From contig NZ_BBXF01000002.1 in NCBI RefSeq assembly GCF_001570585.1, forward strand, positions 1,855,069 to 1,919,068: a DNA stretch of 64,000 bases, given 5' to 3'. A program made the position numbers and the translations under genes. Of the stretch, positions 35,186-45,459 are shown one piece after another. Each line of letters starts with the position of its first letter. Position 1 is the stretch's first letter. Below the pieces are notes generated by a model. That model had not been told where the DNA came from. It saw only the letters and a list, made by a program, of their open reading frames with translations, and searched no databases. This DNA comes from Herbidospora daliensis. Lineage in GTDB: Bacteria; Actinomycetota; Actinomycetes; Streptosporangiales; Streptosporangiaceae.

Positions 35186-37444
35186 TCACCCGCCCTGGGC
35201 GAGGCTGCTGGGGAACCGGTCCCACACGCGGTGGCGGGCCAGCAGCGCGGTCACCTCGCCGAGCACGGCGACCGGCTCCGCGCCGACCACCACGCCCGGA
35301 GCCCCCGGCGGGATCGAGGCGGCGGCGAAGGCGTCGTCCGCCTGACCCCAGCCGCCGATCGGCTTGGCGTGCCGGTACGCCTCGTTGAGGAGGAGGATGA
35401 TCCGCGGGTCGACCGGGCCGCTCACCCCGGCCTTGGCGTCGCGCGCGCCGTGGGCGTCGGCTCCCGGCGCCGGGGCTCCGGCGACGAGGACGGCGTCGAA
35501 CTCGACCGACCGGGCCGCCGCGAACGTGCGCTGGACGGTCACCGGCTCGCCCTCGCCCGCCAGGACGCCGCCCGTCGGCGCGATCACCAGCGGCACCATG
35601 CCGTCGTCCAGGATGGTGCTCCTGACCGCCCGCAGGGCGTCGAGATCGGGACCGGCCACGATGCCGACGATGCGGCCCGTGGTCGGCCAGACCTGGCCGA
35701 CCTGGGAGAGCGCGGGGCTGGCCGGGCGTCCGTCCAGGAGCGACTCGGCGGGGACCGGCAGGCCGAGCCCGGCGGCCACCTCCTCGCAGAGCACCGGGTC
35801 GATCCGGGCCAGCACGCGGAGCTGGCGCTCCCTGATCGCCTGCTCGAACACCCTGCTCAGCTCGAAGGTGTACGCCGCGATGATGTGCTCCTTCTCGACC
35901 GGCGTCATGCTCCGCCAGAACATCCGGGGCTGGCTGAAGTGGTCGTCGTAGGAGGCGGGGGCGAGCCGCCCCCGCGGGCCCGCCTCCACCGGGACGGGCA
36001 CCTCGACGTAGCCGTCGGGTGCGGTGAACGGGCAGCCGCCGTCGAGCGAGTTCGGCCGGTAGGGCGCCACGCCGGTGTGCACGGCGGTCTGGTGCATGCC
36101 GTCGCGCAGCATGTCGTTGACCGGCGCGTGCGGCCGGTTGATCGGCAGCTGGTCGAAGTTCGGCCCGCCGAGCCGGGTGATCTGGGTGTCGAGGTAGGAG
36201 AACAGCCGGGCCGCCATCAGCGGGTCGTCGGTGACGTCGATGCCCGGCACCAGGTGCCCGACGTGGAAGGCGACCTGCTCGGTCTCGGCGAAGTAGTTGA
36301 GCGGGTTGGCGTTCAGCGTCAGCAGGCCGATCGGCTGGACCGGCGCGAGCTCCTCCGGCACGATCTTCGTGGGATCGAGCAGGTCGATGCCCTCGAACGT
36401 CTGGTCGGGCACGTCGGGGAAGGTCTGGACGCCCAGCTCCCACTCGGGATGGGCGCCCGCCTCGATGGCGTCGGCCAGGTCGCGGCGGTGGAAGTCGGGG
36501 TCGACGCCGTTGATGATCTGCGCCTCCTCCCAGACCAGGGAGTGCACGCCCGCCTTCGGCTTCCAGTGGAACTTCACCAGCGTCGTGGTCCCGTCGGCCG
36601 CCTGCAGCCGGAACGTGTGGACGCCGAAGCCTTCCATCATCCGGTACGACCGGGGGATGCCCCGGTCGGACATGTTCCACAACGTGTGGAAGGTCGCCTC
36701 GGTGTGCAGCGAGACGAAGTCCCAGAACGTGTCGTGCGCGCTCTGCGCCTGCGGGATCTCCCGGTCGGGGTGCGGCTTCCCGGCGTGGATGATGTCGGGG
36801 AACTTGATGCCGTCCTGGATGAAGAAGACCGGGATGTTGTTCCCGACCAGGTCGAACACGCCTTCCGAGGTGTAGAACTTGGTCGCGAACCCCCGGGTGT
36901 CGCGGACGGTGTCGGCCGAGCCGCGCGAGCCCAGCACGGTGGAGAAGCGCACGAACACCGGCGTCTCCACGTCCTTGGCCAGGAACGCGGCCTCGGTGAC
37001 CTGGGCGGCGGTGCCGTAACCCCGGAAAACGCCGTGGGCCGCCGCGCCCCGGGCGTGCACGACCCGCTCGGGGATGCGCTCGTGGTCGAAGCGGGTGATC
37101 TTCTCGCGCAGGTGGTGGTCGCGCAGCAGCACCGGCCCGCGTGGCCCGGCCTTCAGCGAGTGGTCGGTGTCCGGCAGCCGGGTGCCGGTGGCGGTGGTCA
37201 GGAACGACCCGCCCTGCGCCCGGGTCTCGGTCTTCTCCCGGGAGGGCTGCCCGGTCGGCGTGAAGGGATCGGGGCCGCGCTGGTCGGGCTTGGGCGGCAG
37301 CGGCCCGCGCGGCTCGGTGGGTTCCTCGACCGTCGGCGGCTCGGCCCCGGGCCGGCCAGGGACGGCGCCCTTCTTCGAGTGGTCGGTGACCGCGTCGATC
37401 ACCTTGTCGACGGCCCTGGTCACGGGGTTGCTCTCTTCGGGCAT
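35186..37444 (-). CDS. katE: large-subunit clade 2 catalase HPII
   Basis: Breaks down H2O2 with heme. The 752-residue length fits HPII-type catalases. The catalytic His is H130 (RVVHARG), the distal Asn lies in GNNIPVFF near 202, and the heme-ligand Tyr is Y417 (RLFSYLDTQ). A C-terminal flavodoxin/class I GATase-like domain begins near 590 (GRIVGIVAGPDLDALRAV). The start at 37444 is chosen for GAGGAC upstream. Single-gene unit. Probably a stress or stationary-phase enzyme; no regulator site was recognised. Confidence 0.95.
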   Translation of the reverse strand: MPEESNPVTRAVDKVIDAVTDHSKKGAVPGRPGAEPPTVEEPTEPRGPLPPKPDQRGPDPFTPTGQPSREKTETRAQGGSFLTTATGTRLPDTDHSLKAGPRGPVLLRDHHLREKITRFDHERIPERVVHARGAAAHGVFRGYGTAAQVTEAAFLAKDVETPVFVRFSTVLGSRGSADTVRDTRGFATKFYTSEGVFDLVGNNIPVFFIQDGIKFPDIIHAGKPHPDREIPQAQSAHDTFWDFVSLHTEATFHTLWNMSDRGIPRSYRMMEGFGVHTFRLQAADGTTTLVKFHWKPKAGVHSLVWEEAQIINGVDPDFHRRDLADAIEAGAHPEWELGVQTFPDVPDQTFEGIDLLDPTKIVPEELAPVQPIGLLTLNANPLNYFAETEQVAFHVGHLVPGIDVTDDPLMAARLFSYLDTQITRLGGPNFDQLPINRPHAPVNDMLRDGMHQTAVHTGVAPYRPNSLDGGCPFTAPDGYVEVPVPVEAGPRGRLAPASYDDHFSQPRMFWRSMTPVEKEHIIAAYTFELSRVFEQAIRERQLRVLARIDPVLCEEVAAGLGLPVPAESLLDGRPASPALSQVGQVWPTTGRIVGIVAGPDLDALRAVRSTILDDGMVPLVIAPTGGVLAGEGEPVTVQRTFAAARSVEFDAVLVAGAPAPGADAHGARDAKAGVSGPVDPRIILLLNEAYRHAKPIGGWGQADDAFAAASIPPGAPGVVVGAEPVAVLGEVTALLARHRVWDRFPSSLAQGG

Positions 37445-37679
37445 GCCAAAGTCCTCTTGTGTCGGTGGGTTCCGGACCACGGCATGTGCCGACTTTTTGA
37501 CCAGCCGCAAAGCGATCTCCGCCTGGTGCTACCCAGCGGAGAAGCAGGCAAGCTCCTTGGCGGCGGCGCGCCGCACGGCGTCGATGATCCTGTTTTGACC
37601 TGAATCGGTGGCTGGGCCGGGCGAGGAGGGGTAGCCCGAACGGATACCGCGTACACGGACTCTGAGAGGAGCAGCGGTG

Positions 37680-37865
37680 ATGGTGCGATCGGATGACTCG
37701 GCCCCGCTGGCCGACCGCCGGAACCCGGAAGAAGATCACGACGAGCCCGACGTGGCCGGCGAGTTCAGCCCGTCCGCCACCGACCCGGCCAACCAGCCGA
37801 AGGACGATCCGGACAAGAAGGTGTACGGACAGGACGAGGGCTACGAGAAGCCGACGGAGGTCTAG
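37680..37865 (+). CDS. small acidic hydrophilic protein
   Basis: A 61-residue protein rich in Asp, Glu, Pro and Lys, without hydrophobic segments and probably disordered. GAGAGGAGC lies just upstream; a GTG one codon earlier is also possible. It resembles short stress-associated actinomycete proteins only in composition. Family and role unknown. Confidence 0.55.
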   Translation: MVRSDDSAPLADRRNPEEDHDEPDVAGEFSPSATDPANQPKDDPDKKVYGQDEGYEKPTEV

Positions 37866-37993
37866 GCGGCGCCACTCTCCGGGATTGGAAGCGGGAAGGG
37901 CGGGGTAGCGGGAGACGACCGGCACACCAGCGCGCCGTGACCGGGCCCGCAGCGGCCCCGCCTGCCGTGCTCGTCAGCCGGAGGGAAAATCAC

Positions 37994-39100
37994 ATGAAAG
38001 CCGTCGTCTGGCAGTCTGTCGGGAAGATCGAACTGAACCAGGTGCCCGACCCCGCGATCCAGGATCCGCAGGACGCCGTGGTCAGGATCACGACCAGCGC
38101 CATCTGCGGAACGGACCTGCACTTCGTCCGCGGCACGATGCCCGGGATGAGGCCCGGCACCGTCCTGGGCCACGAGGCGGTCGGCGTGGTCGAGGAGGTC
38201 GGCCCGCAGGTGCGCAACTTCCGCCCCGGCGACCGGGTCATGGTGTGCTCCACCATCGCCTGCGGCACCTGCTCCTACTGCCGCGCCGGATACTTCGCCC
38301 AGTGCGACGTCGCCAACCCCAACGGTCCGGCGGCCGGCACCTCCTTCTTCGGCGGCCCCGAATCCACCGGGCCCTTCGACGGCCTGCAGGCCGAGTACGC
38401 CCGCATCCCCTACGCCCACACCGGCCTGGTCCCGATCCCGCCCGGGGTCTCCGACGAGGCGGCGATCCTGGTGAGTGACATCTTCCCCACGGGCTGGTTC
38501 GGCGCCCGGCTGGCCCAGGTCGGGCCGGGAGACGTCGTGGTGGTCCTGGGCGCCGGGCCGGTCGGCCAGCTCGCCGCGTTGTCGGCGCGCATGCAGGGCG
38601 CCGGTCGGGTCCTGATCGTCGACGGCGACGCCGACCGGCTGCGCAACGCCCACGGCCAGAACGCCGAGACCGTCGACTTCACCGCCGAAGACCCGGTCGA
38701 GGCCGTGAAGGACCTGACCGGCGGCATCGGCGCCGACCGGGTCGTCGACGCGGTCGGCGTCGACGCGCGGAACACCGAAGGCGACGCCCCCGCCCAGGCG
38801 CTGAACTGGGCCGTGGAGATGGTCGCCAAGGCGGGGTCGATCGGCGTCATCGGCGTCTATCCGCCCGGCGCGACGACGTTCCCGATCGGCGCGGCCATGA
38901 ACAAGAACCTGACGATCCAGGCCGGCAACTGCAACCACCGCCGCTACGCGCCCAAGCTGCTCAGCAAGATCGCCAGCGGCGCGGCCGACCCGACGACCGT
39001 GCTGACCCGGCACGAGGACCTGCCCTCGGCCGTCAGCGCCTACGAGGCGTTCGACCGGCACGACCCCGGATGGACGAAGGTCTCCCTCGAAGCGGCCTGA
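37994..39100 (+). CDS. zinc-dependent alcohol dehydrogenase family protein
   Basis: A 368-residue medium-chain dehydrogenase. Catalytic zinc ligands lie in SAICGTDLHF and GHEAVG. The structural zinc cluster is partly altered, with CGTCSYCRAGYFAQC holding four Cys. The nucleotide fold has VLGAGPVGQLAALSA. It is close to glutathione-independent formaldehyde dehydrogenase/threonine dehydrogenase-like proteins, which carry the same SDIFPTGWFGA segment. Substrate not determinable; aldehyde detoxification is a reasonable guess. AGGGAAA ribosome binding site upstream of ATG 37994. Confidence 0.9.
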   Translation: MKAVVWQSVGKIELNQVPDPAIQDPQDAVVRITTSAICGTDLHFVRGTMPGMRPGTVLGHEAVGVVEEVGPQVRNFRPGDRVMVCSTIACGTCSYCRAGYFAQCDVANPNGPAAGTSFFGGPESTGPFDGLQAEYARIPYAHTGLVPIPPGVSDEAAILVSDIFPTGWFGARLAQVGPGDVVVVLGAGPVGQLAALSARMQGAGRVLIVDGDADRLRNAHGQNAETVDFTAEDPVEAVKDLTGGIGADRVVDAVGVDARNTEGDAPAQALNWAVEMVAKAGSIGVIGVYPPGATTFPIGAAMNKNLTIQAGNCNHRRYAPKLLSKIASGAADPTTVLTRHEDLPSAVSAYEAFDRHDPGWTKVSLEAA

Positions 39101-39115
39101 CCGGGTCGGGGCCGG

Positions 39116-39532
39116 TCAGTCGGTGGTCAGGGCGTCCATCAGATCGCCGACCGAGGTCTCCGGCAGGGCCTTGGCGACGTCGGCCAGGGCGACCATGCCG
39201 ACGAGCCGGTGGCCGTCGATCACGGGCAGCCGGCGGACCTTGTGGGACCCCATGGTGCGGAGGATCTCCCGGGCGTCGTCGTCGGCGCCGATGGTCACGA
39301 CCTCCTCGCCGCCCAGCTCACCGGCCAGGCACGACTTGGGGTCCTTGCCCTGGGCGATGACCTGGACCACGATGTCGCGGTCGGTGATCATGCCCTTGAG
39401 CCGGTCGTCCTCCCCGCAGATCGGCAGGGAGCCGACGTCCAGGCGCTGCATCTTCTCGGCGGCGTCGGCGATGGTCTGGCCTGCGTTCACGCACTCCGCG
39501 TTCGGAGTCATGATCTCGCGTGCGGTTGTCAT
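39116..39532 (-). CDS. CBS-domain pair protein
   Basis: A 138-residue protein made of two CBS motifs (about 8-60 and 75-130), a cytoplasmic sensor of adenine nucleotides with no attached enzyme. AAGGAG sits before the ATG at 39532. Such proteins in actinobacteria are often dormancy- or stress-induced; partner unknown. Confidence 0.9.
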   Translation of the reverse strand: MTTAREIMTPNAECVNAGQTIADAAEKMQRLDVGSLPICGEDDRLKGMITDRDIVVQVIAQGKDPKSCLAGELGGEEVVTIGADDDAREILRTMGSHKVRRLPVIDGHRLVGMVALADVAKALPETSVGDLMDALTTD

Positions 39533-39660
39533 CGTTTCTCCTTCCGATAACAGACCGCTGCCCCGGTTCCGGCAGCGCACTCCCTAGGCGGGACCAAGGT
39601 TCGTTAGACGACCGGGCCGCGGGGCACGGGTCGTGGATGCCCGACCGAACGGGAGTTCAC

Positions 39661-40095
39661 ATGGTGAGGGAACTGGGCGCGGGTGTCGTCGGCGGCCTGG
39701 TGGCGACCGCGGCGATGAGCGCCGTCATGCTGGCGGGACGCCGGATGGGGCTCATGGACGATCACCCGCCCAAGCACATCGTCCGGACGCTCCTGCCGGG
39801 CTCCCGGCACCGCCCCAAGCCCGGCGAGAAGACGCTCGGCGTCCTGTCGCACTTCGGGTTCGGAGCCGCCGCGGGCGGTGTCTTCGCGGCGGCGGCCCGG
39901 GGTCACCGTACGCCCGCGCCGGTCGGCGCCGCCTACGGCCTGGCGGTCTGGCTGGCCGGTTACCAGGGCTGGGTGCCCGCGCTCGGCGCGCTGCCTCCGG
40001 CGTCGCGCGACGACCAGGGCCGCCAGTTCGTCATGGCGGCCGCCCACGTCGTCTACGGGACGACCCTCGCCTGCACGCTCAACCGCCTCACCTAG
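39661..40095 (+). CDS. small membrane protein, YagU/DUF1440-like
   Basis: A 144-residue protein with an N-terminal helix (GAGVVGGLVATAAMSAVML), a Gly/Ala-rich helix (FGFGAAAGGVFAAAA) and further helices near AYGLAVWLAGYQG and VMAAAHVVYGTTLA. The pattern is like YagU-type inner-membrane proteins. GGGAG before ATG 39661. The 3' end overlaps the convergent PAP2 gene by eight bases. Function unknown. Confidence 0.65.
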   Translation: MVRELGAGVVGGLVATAAMSAVMLAGRRMGLMDDHPPKHIVRTLLPGSRHRPKPGEKTLGVLSHFGFGAAAGGVFAAAARGHRTPAPVGAAYGLAVWLAGYQGWVPALGALPPASRDDQGRQFVMAAAHVVYGTTLACTLNRLT

Positions 40096-40621
40096 GGAGG
40101 ATCACCCGGCGGAACAGGGCCCACCAGGCGAAGGCGAAGGCGGCGCCGGCGATCACATCGGTCGGCCAGTGGACGCCGAGCACCAGACGGCTCCAGCCGA
40201 CCAGAACCCCCGCGACGCCCCCGGCCGCCATCGCGGCCCTGGCCGAGCCGGTCAGGCCGTCGGTCACGAGGAGGGTGGTCAGCACTGTCTCGGCGGTGTG
40301 CCTCGACGGCATGCTCGACCCGCTCGGCACCTCCAGCCACCCCTCCTTCGGAGGGCGTCTCCTGCCGATGAGCTCCTCCAGCCCGTGCCGGACGGCGGCC
40401 CCGGCGAGACATCCGGCCAGCACCCGCCAGTTCCGCGCGCGGACCGAGTAGAGGGCGACGGGCACGAAGACGGCGTGTTTCGAGCCGGCGAGGGTGACGA
40501 CGTGCGCGACCGCGGCCAGCCGGGGACTGCGCCGTTCGACGGTGGCGGTCAGCAGCCGCCCCTCGCCCGGTCCGGCGTTCTGAACGGCCGCCGGAGTGTC
40601 GTCGGTGTCAGGAGCGATCAT
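40088..40621 (-). CDS. PAP2-family membrane phosphatase
   Basis: A 177-residue integral membrane phosphatase. The three PAP2 signatures are visible: GRRRPPKEG (motif 1 with RP), PSRHTAE (motif 2) and SRLVLGVHWPTDV (motif 3, catalytic His and Asp). It probably dephosphorylates a lipid or polyprenyl pyrophosphate at the outer face. It converges with the small membrane protein gene. Confidence 0.9.
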   Translation of the reverse strand: MIAPDTDDTPAAVQNAGPGEGRLLTATVERRSPRLAAVAHVVTLAGSKHAVFVPVALYSVRARNWRVLAGCLAGAAVRHGLEELIGRRRPPKEGWLEVPSGSSMPSRHTAETVLTTLLVTDGLTGSARAAMAAGGVAGVLVGWSRLVLGVHWPTDVIAGAAFAFAWWALFRRVILPR

Positions 40622-40779
40622 GATCTCTCCTTTCCGTGCTTCTGCCAGGATACGGACCCTCCGCGCGCGTCCGGCGGGCCTGCGCGTTCTTTCACCTCTG
40701 CATACCGATCTGGGAGGTTACGGCCGGGGATGAGGGGTACGGCGGGGGCGCCTCTCTGTTGCACTGAAGGTGAACGATC

Positions 40780-41244
40780 ATGGTTGCGTTTTCCAGCCCC
40801 TGCGGATCGTTGTCGGTCGACATGGTGTGCATGCGGCCCGAGGGGGCGGTGGTCGCGCTGGTCGGCGAACTCGATCTCACCAACGCCGCCCTCGCGGACG
40901 CCGCGCTGATGTCGTTGCCGTTCCACGGGGTCCGCCACGTCATCGTGGCCGCCGACCGGCTCTTCTTCTGCGACGTCTGCGGCTACCGGGTCCTGGCCTG
41001 CGCCCACTCTGCGCTGGCGACGGCCGAGGGGGGCCTGGCGCTCGCCGCCCCGAGTCCCGCGGTGCGGCGGCTGGCGGCCTTGATGCGCACGTCGTGCTCA
41101 CCCGGCACCGCGATCAGGATGTACCCGACCGTCGAACAGGCCTGGCAGGGCGAGATCGGCGCGTCCGGTCCGGTGCCCGCCGGGCGCGCGCACGGGATCG
41201 GCCGGCTTGGGATGATCTTGGTCATGTCGAAGCCCTGCGCGTGA
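40780..41244 (+). CDS. STAS-domain protein
   Basis: A 154-residue anti-sigma-antagonist-like protein: ALVGELDLTNAALADAAL, then FFCDVCGYRVL at the position of the usual DSSG phospho-loop. As in the STAS protein at 34463, the acceptor serine is missing and cysteines flank the site. No partner anti-sigma factor is adjacent. Start ATG 40780 with GAAGGTG upstream. Confidence 0.75.
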   Translation: MVAFSSPCGSLSVDMVCMRPEGAVVALVGELDLTNAALADAALMSLPFHGVRHVIVAADRLFFCDVCGYRVLACAHSALATAEGGLALAAPSPAVRRLAALMRTSCSPGTAIRMYPTVEQAWQGEIGASGPVPAGRAHGIGRLGMILVMSKPCA

Positions 41245-41301
41245 CTCCCGCCACGGAAAGATCGACTACGCCTCATTCAGGTCGGGACGTAGGAGACGAT
41301 C

Positions 41302-41781
41302 ATGCTTGCCAAACTCGCGGCGTTGAGCCTCGCGGGAGTCGTAACGTCGGGAATGTTCGCCGCCGCGCCTGCTTCGGCGGACGAGGCGAAGCGGCGGGTG
41401 GTCGTCTCCGGGACCGTCTACATCATGGACGACGAGAACTTCGGCGCCAACGAACGGTGCACCTACTCCCTGCTGGACAACGACCTCGTCTACAACAGCC
41501 AGCAGATGGTGATCGACCAGAGCTGGTCCTGCGGCGGAGAGGTCCTCGCCGAACTGCACGGCTTCGTCGAGCTGCTGCCGGGCGACGCCATCCGCTACCA
41601 CGGCGAAGTCGTGCTGCGTGAGGGCAAGTGCGGCTGCCAGGAGGACACGATCCGGGTCAGGAAGGGCTTCAACCAGGTCGTCCAGCCGGACACCCAGGCC
41701 AGGGTCGCCACCGGCCGGGTGGAGTGGAGCGGCGGCGACGCCACCGACATCACCCTCCAGGTGCTCAACGTCAACGCCTGA
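41302..41781 (+). CDS. secreted protein of unknown function
   Basis: A 159-residue protein with a Sec signal peptide ending at AAAPASADEA (about residue 26) and a mature beta-rich domain with four cysteines (ERCTYSL, SWSCGGE, GKCGCQED). I recognise no family. Standalone, before the P450 gene. Confidence 0.7.
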   Translation: MLAKLAALSLAGVVTSGMFAAAPASADEAKRRVVVSGTVYIMDDENFGANERCTYSLLDNDLVYNSQQMVIDQSWSCGGEVLAELHGFVELLPGDAIRYHGEVVLREGKCGCQEDTIRVRKGFNQVVQPDTQARVATGRVEWSGGDATDITLQVLNVNA

Positions 41782-41825
41782 CCGAGGCGCCGTTTCCCCG
41801 ATGGCGCGGCGGGCAGGCGTGACGG

Positions 41826-43130
41826 ATGCCGATCCGATGCTTTCCTCTCGTGGACGACACCCTGGCCATGCTGGCCGGGGGCTACGCCTGGCTGCCCGGC
41901 CTGCACCGCCGGGCCGACGGCGCGCCCGCCCGTGCCCGGGTGATGGGGCGGCCCGCCGTCGCCCTCCGGGGCCCGGAGGCCGCGCGCTTCTTCTACGACG
42001 AACGCCACGTCGAACGCGCCACCGCGCTCCCCGAACCGATCAAGGCCACGCTGACCGGCAAGGGCGCCGTGCACACCCTCGACGGGCAAGCCCATCGCAC
42101 CCGCAAGGCGATGTTCCTGGCGCTGCTCGCCGACCCCGGCCACGTCGCCGACCTCGTGCGGCACTGCTGTGAGAGCTGGGACGAACGAGCCGCGGGCTGG
42201 CCCGACCGGCGCCGGGTCGTGCTGTTCGACGAGGCGAGCCGCGCTCTCACGGCGGGCGTCTGCCGCTGGGCGGGCCTGCCCGTGGACGCCGGCGACCTCG
42301 ACGACCTCGCGGCCGACCTGGTGGCGATGGTCGACGGGTTCGGCTCGGCCGGCGCCCGCCACTGGCGGGGCCGGCGGGCCCGCCTGCGGCGTGAGGCGTG
42401 GTTGACCGACCTGCTGTCCCACGGCCCGCCGCCCGGCCCGCTGGCCGAGCACGTGGCCGGCCACCGCGACGACGACGGCGAGCCCCTGAAACCCCGGACC
42501 GCCGCGGTCGAGATGCTCAACGTCATCCGCCCGACCGTCGCGATCGCCTGGTTCGTGACCTTCGCGGCGCACGCGCTGCACCGCTGGCCGGAGAATCGGG
42601 ACCGGCTCCGCGACGGCGATCCGGCGTTCGCGGAGGCGTTCACGCAGGAGGTGCGGCGTTTCTACCCGTTCGCGCCCTACGTGGGCGGCCGGGCGGTGAC
42701 GGATCTGACCTGGCGGGGCGAGCCCATCCCCGAAGGCGCCCTGATCCTGCTGGACGTCTACGGCCAGCACCACGACGAGGCCCGGTGGGAGCGCCCCTAC
42801 TCCTTCCTCCCAGCGCGTTTCCTCGACGCCGGCGTCGGCCGCGACGACCTGATCCCGCAAGGAGGCGGCGACCCGCACACCGGCCACCGCTGCCCGGGTG
42901 AGGCGGTCACCGTCGGCCTGCTCCGCGAGCTCTCGGTACGGCTGGCGCGCCTGCGTTACTCGGTGCCCCCGCAGGATCTGCGCATCCCCCTGCGCCGCAT
43001 GCCTACCCTGCCGCACAGCGGCTTCGTCATCACCGACGTGCGGCCGGACCCGCAGCAGGACCACCACGACAAGAGGAAGTCGGCATGCAATCGGATCCCG
43101 CACACGAGCCCGGCTCGCCCGAAGGAATGA
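41826..43130 (+). CDS. CYP152-type cytochrome P450 (fatty acid peroxygenase)
   Basis: A 434-residue P450 of the peroxygenase group that uses H2O2 directly to hydroxylate or decarboxylate fatty acids. The heme-Cys loop reads GGGDPHTGHRCPGE, and the I-helix reads LNVIRPTVAIAWFV. In this helix the Arg-Pro pair replaces the usual acid-alcohol pair and binds the fatty acid carboxylate. No redox partner gene is needed or seen. The C-terminal 20 or so residues overlap the next gene and may be dispensable. Confidence 0.92.
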   Translation: MPIRCFPLVDDTLAMLAGGYAWLPGLHRRADGAPARARVMGRPAVALRGPEAARFFYDERHVERATALPEPIKATLTGKGAVHTLDGQAHRTRKAMFLALLADPGHVADLVRHCCESWDERAAGWPDRRRVVLFDEASRALTAGVCRWAGLPVDAGDLDDLAADLVAMVDGFGSAGARHWRGRRARLRREAWLTDLLSHGPPPGPLAEHVAGHRDDDGEPLKPRTAAVEMLNVIRPTVAIAWFVTFAAHALHRWPENRDRLRDGDPAFAEAFTQEVRRFYPFAPYVGGRAVTDLTWRGEPIPEGALILLDVYGQHHDEARWERPYSFLPARFLDAGVGRDDLIPQGGGDPHTGHRCPGEAVTVGLLRELSVRLARLRYSVPPQDLRIPLRRMPTLPHSGFVITDVRPDPQQDHHDKRKSACNRIPHTSPARPKE

Positions 43131-43333
43131 CGTCCAGGGACGTGAACGACCGCAGCGAACTGGCCAGATACATCAGCGGGACGCACGTGTTCCCGGCCGA
43201 TCGTGAGGCCCTGATGAAGCAGGCCCAGGCCGAGAACGCGCCCGACACCGTCCTGGCCCTGCTCCGCGCGATCCCCGACCGCACCTACGACAACCTCCAG
43301 GACGTCGCCGAGCAGCTGGGCCTGACGAGCTAG
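43085..43333 (+). CDS. DUF2795 protein
   Basis: An 82-residue protein matching the DUF2795 pattern (FPADREALMKQAQAENAP, then LLRAIPDRTYDNLQDVAEQLG). It overlaps the P450 3' end by 46 bases in another frame, with AGAGGAAG before the ATG. Function unknown; such proteins are common small actinobacterial cytoplasmic proteins. Confidence 0.85.
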   Translation: MQSDPAHEPGSPEGMTSRDVNDRSELARYISGTHVFPADREALMKQAQAENAPDTVLALLRAIPDRTYDNLQDVAEQLGLTS

Positions 43334-43367
43334 CACGCCGACCCCGCAGGTACCGAGATCGAGATAC

Positions 43368-43760
43368 GTGGTGAGCGCCGTGACGAGCCGATTAGCGCAA
43401 TGGACCCTCGACGTGATCGACAGCCGGAAGATGGCCCTGTTCTGGTCGCGGGCACTGGGCTACGAGATCGAGCACGACGGCGGCAGCCCGCATCTGCTGC
43501 CTCCGCCCGACGCCCCGCCCGGTTCGCCGACGGTCTGGCTCCAGGAGACGGGCGAGCCCAAGGCCGGCAAGAACCGCAACCACCCCGACCTCCACGTTCC
43601 CGACGGAGAGGTCGACGACGAGGTCGAGCGCCTGATCGGGCTGGGGGCCACGCCGGTCGACGTCGGCCAGAAGGGCGATGAGGGGTTCGTCGTGCTGGCC
43701 GACCCCGAGGGCAACGAGTTCTGCCTGCTCTACCGGAGGCATCCCCAGCAAGCCGGGTGA
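43368..43760 (+). CDS. VOC/glyoxalase-like domain protein
   Basis: A 130-residue protein with one vicinal-oxygen-chelate fold: LDVIDSRKMALFWSRALGYE, NRNHPDLHV, and VLADPEGNEFCLLY near the end. Metal ligands are probably the His of HPDLHV and the Glu of GNEF. Substrate unknown. Start is one of two adjacent GTG codons (43368, 43371). Its 3' end meets the convergent RiPP operon with a four-base gap and no evident terminator. Confidence 0.85.
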   Translation: MVSAVTSRLAQWTLDVIDSRKMALFWSRALGYEIEHDGGSPHLLPPPDAPPGSPTVWLQETGEPKAGKNRNHPDLHVPDGEVDDEVERLIGLGATPVDVGQKGDEGFVVLADPEGNEFCLLYRRHPQQAG

Positions 43761-43764
43761 CCCC

Positions 43765-45455
<1,691 letters not shown>

Positions 45456-45459
<4 letters not shown>

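Noticed and set aside
33077..37603. A 1508-residue plus-strand open frame
   Set aside because: It crosses the PepSY, STAS and catalase genes out of frame, has Arg/Gly/Ala-rich low-complexity composition and no domains; a GC-skew artefact.
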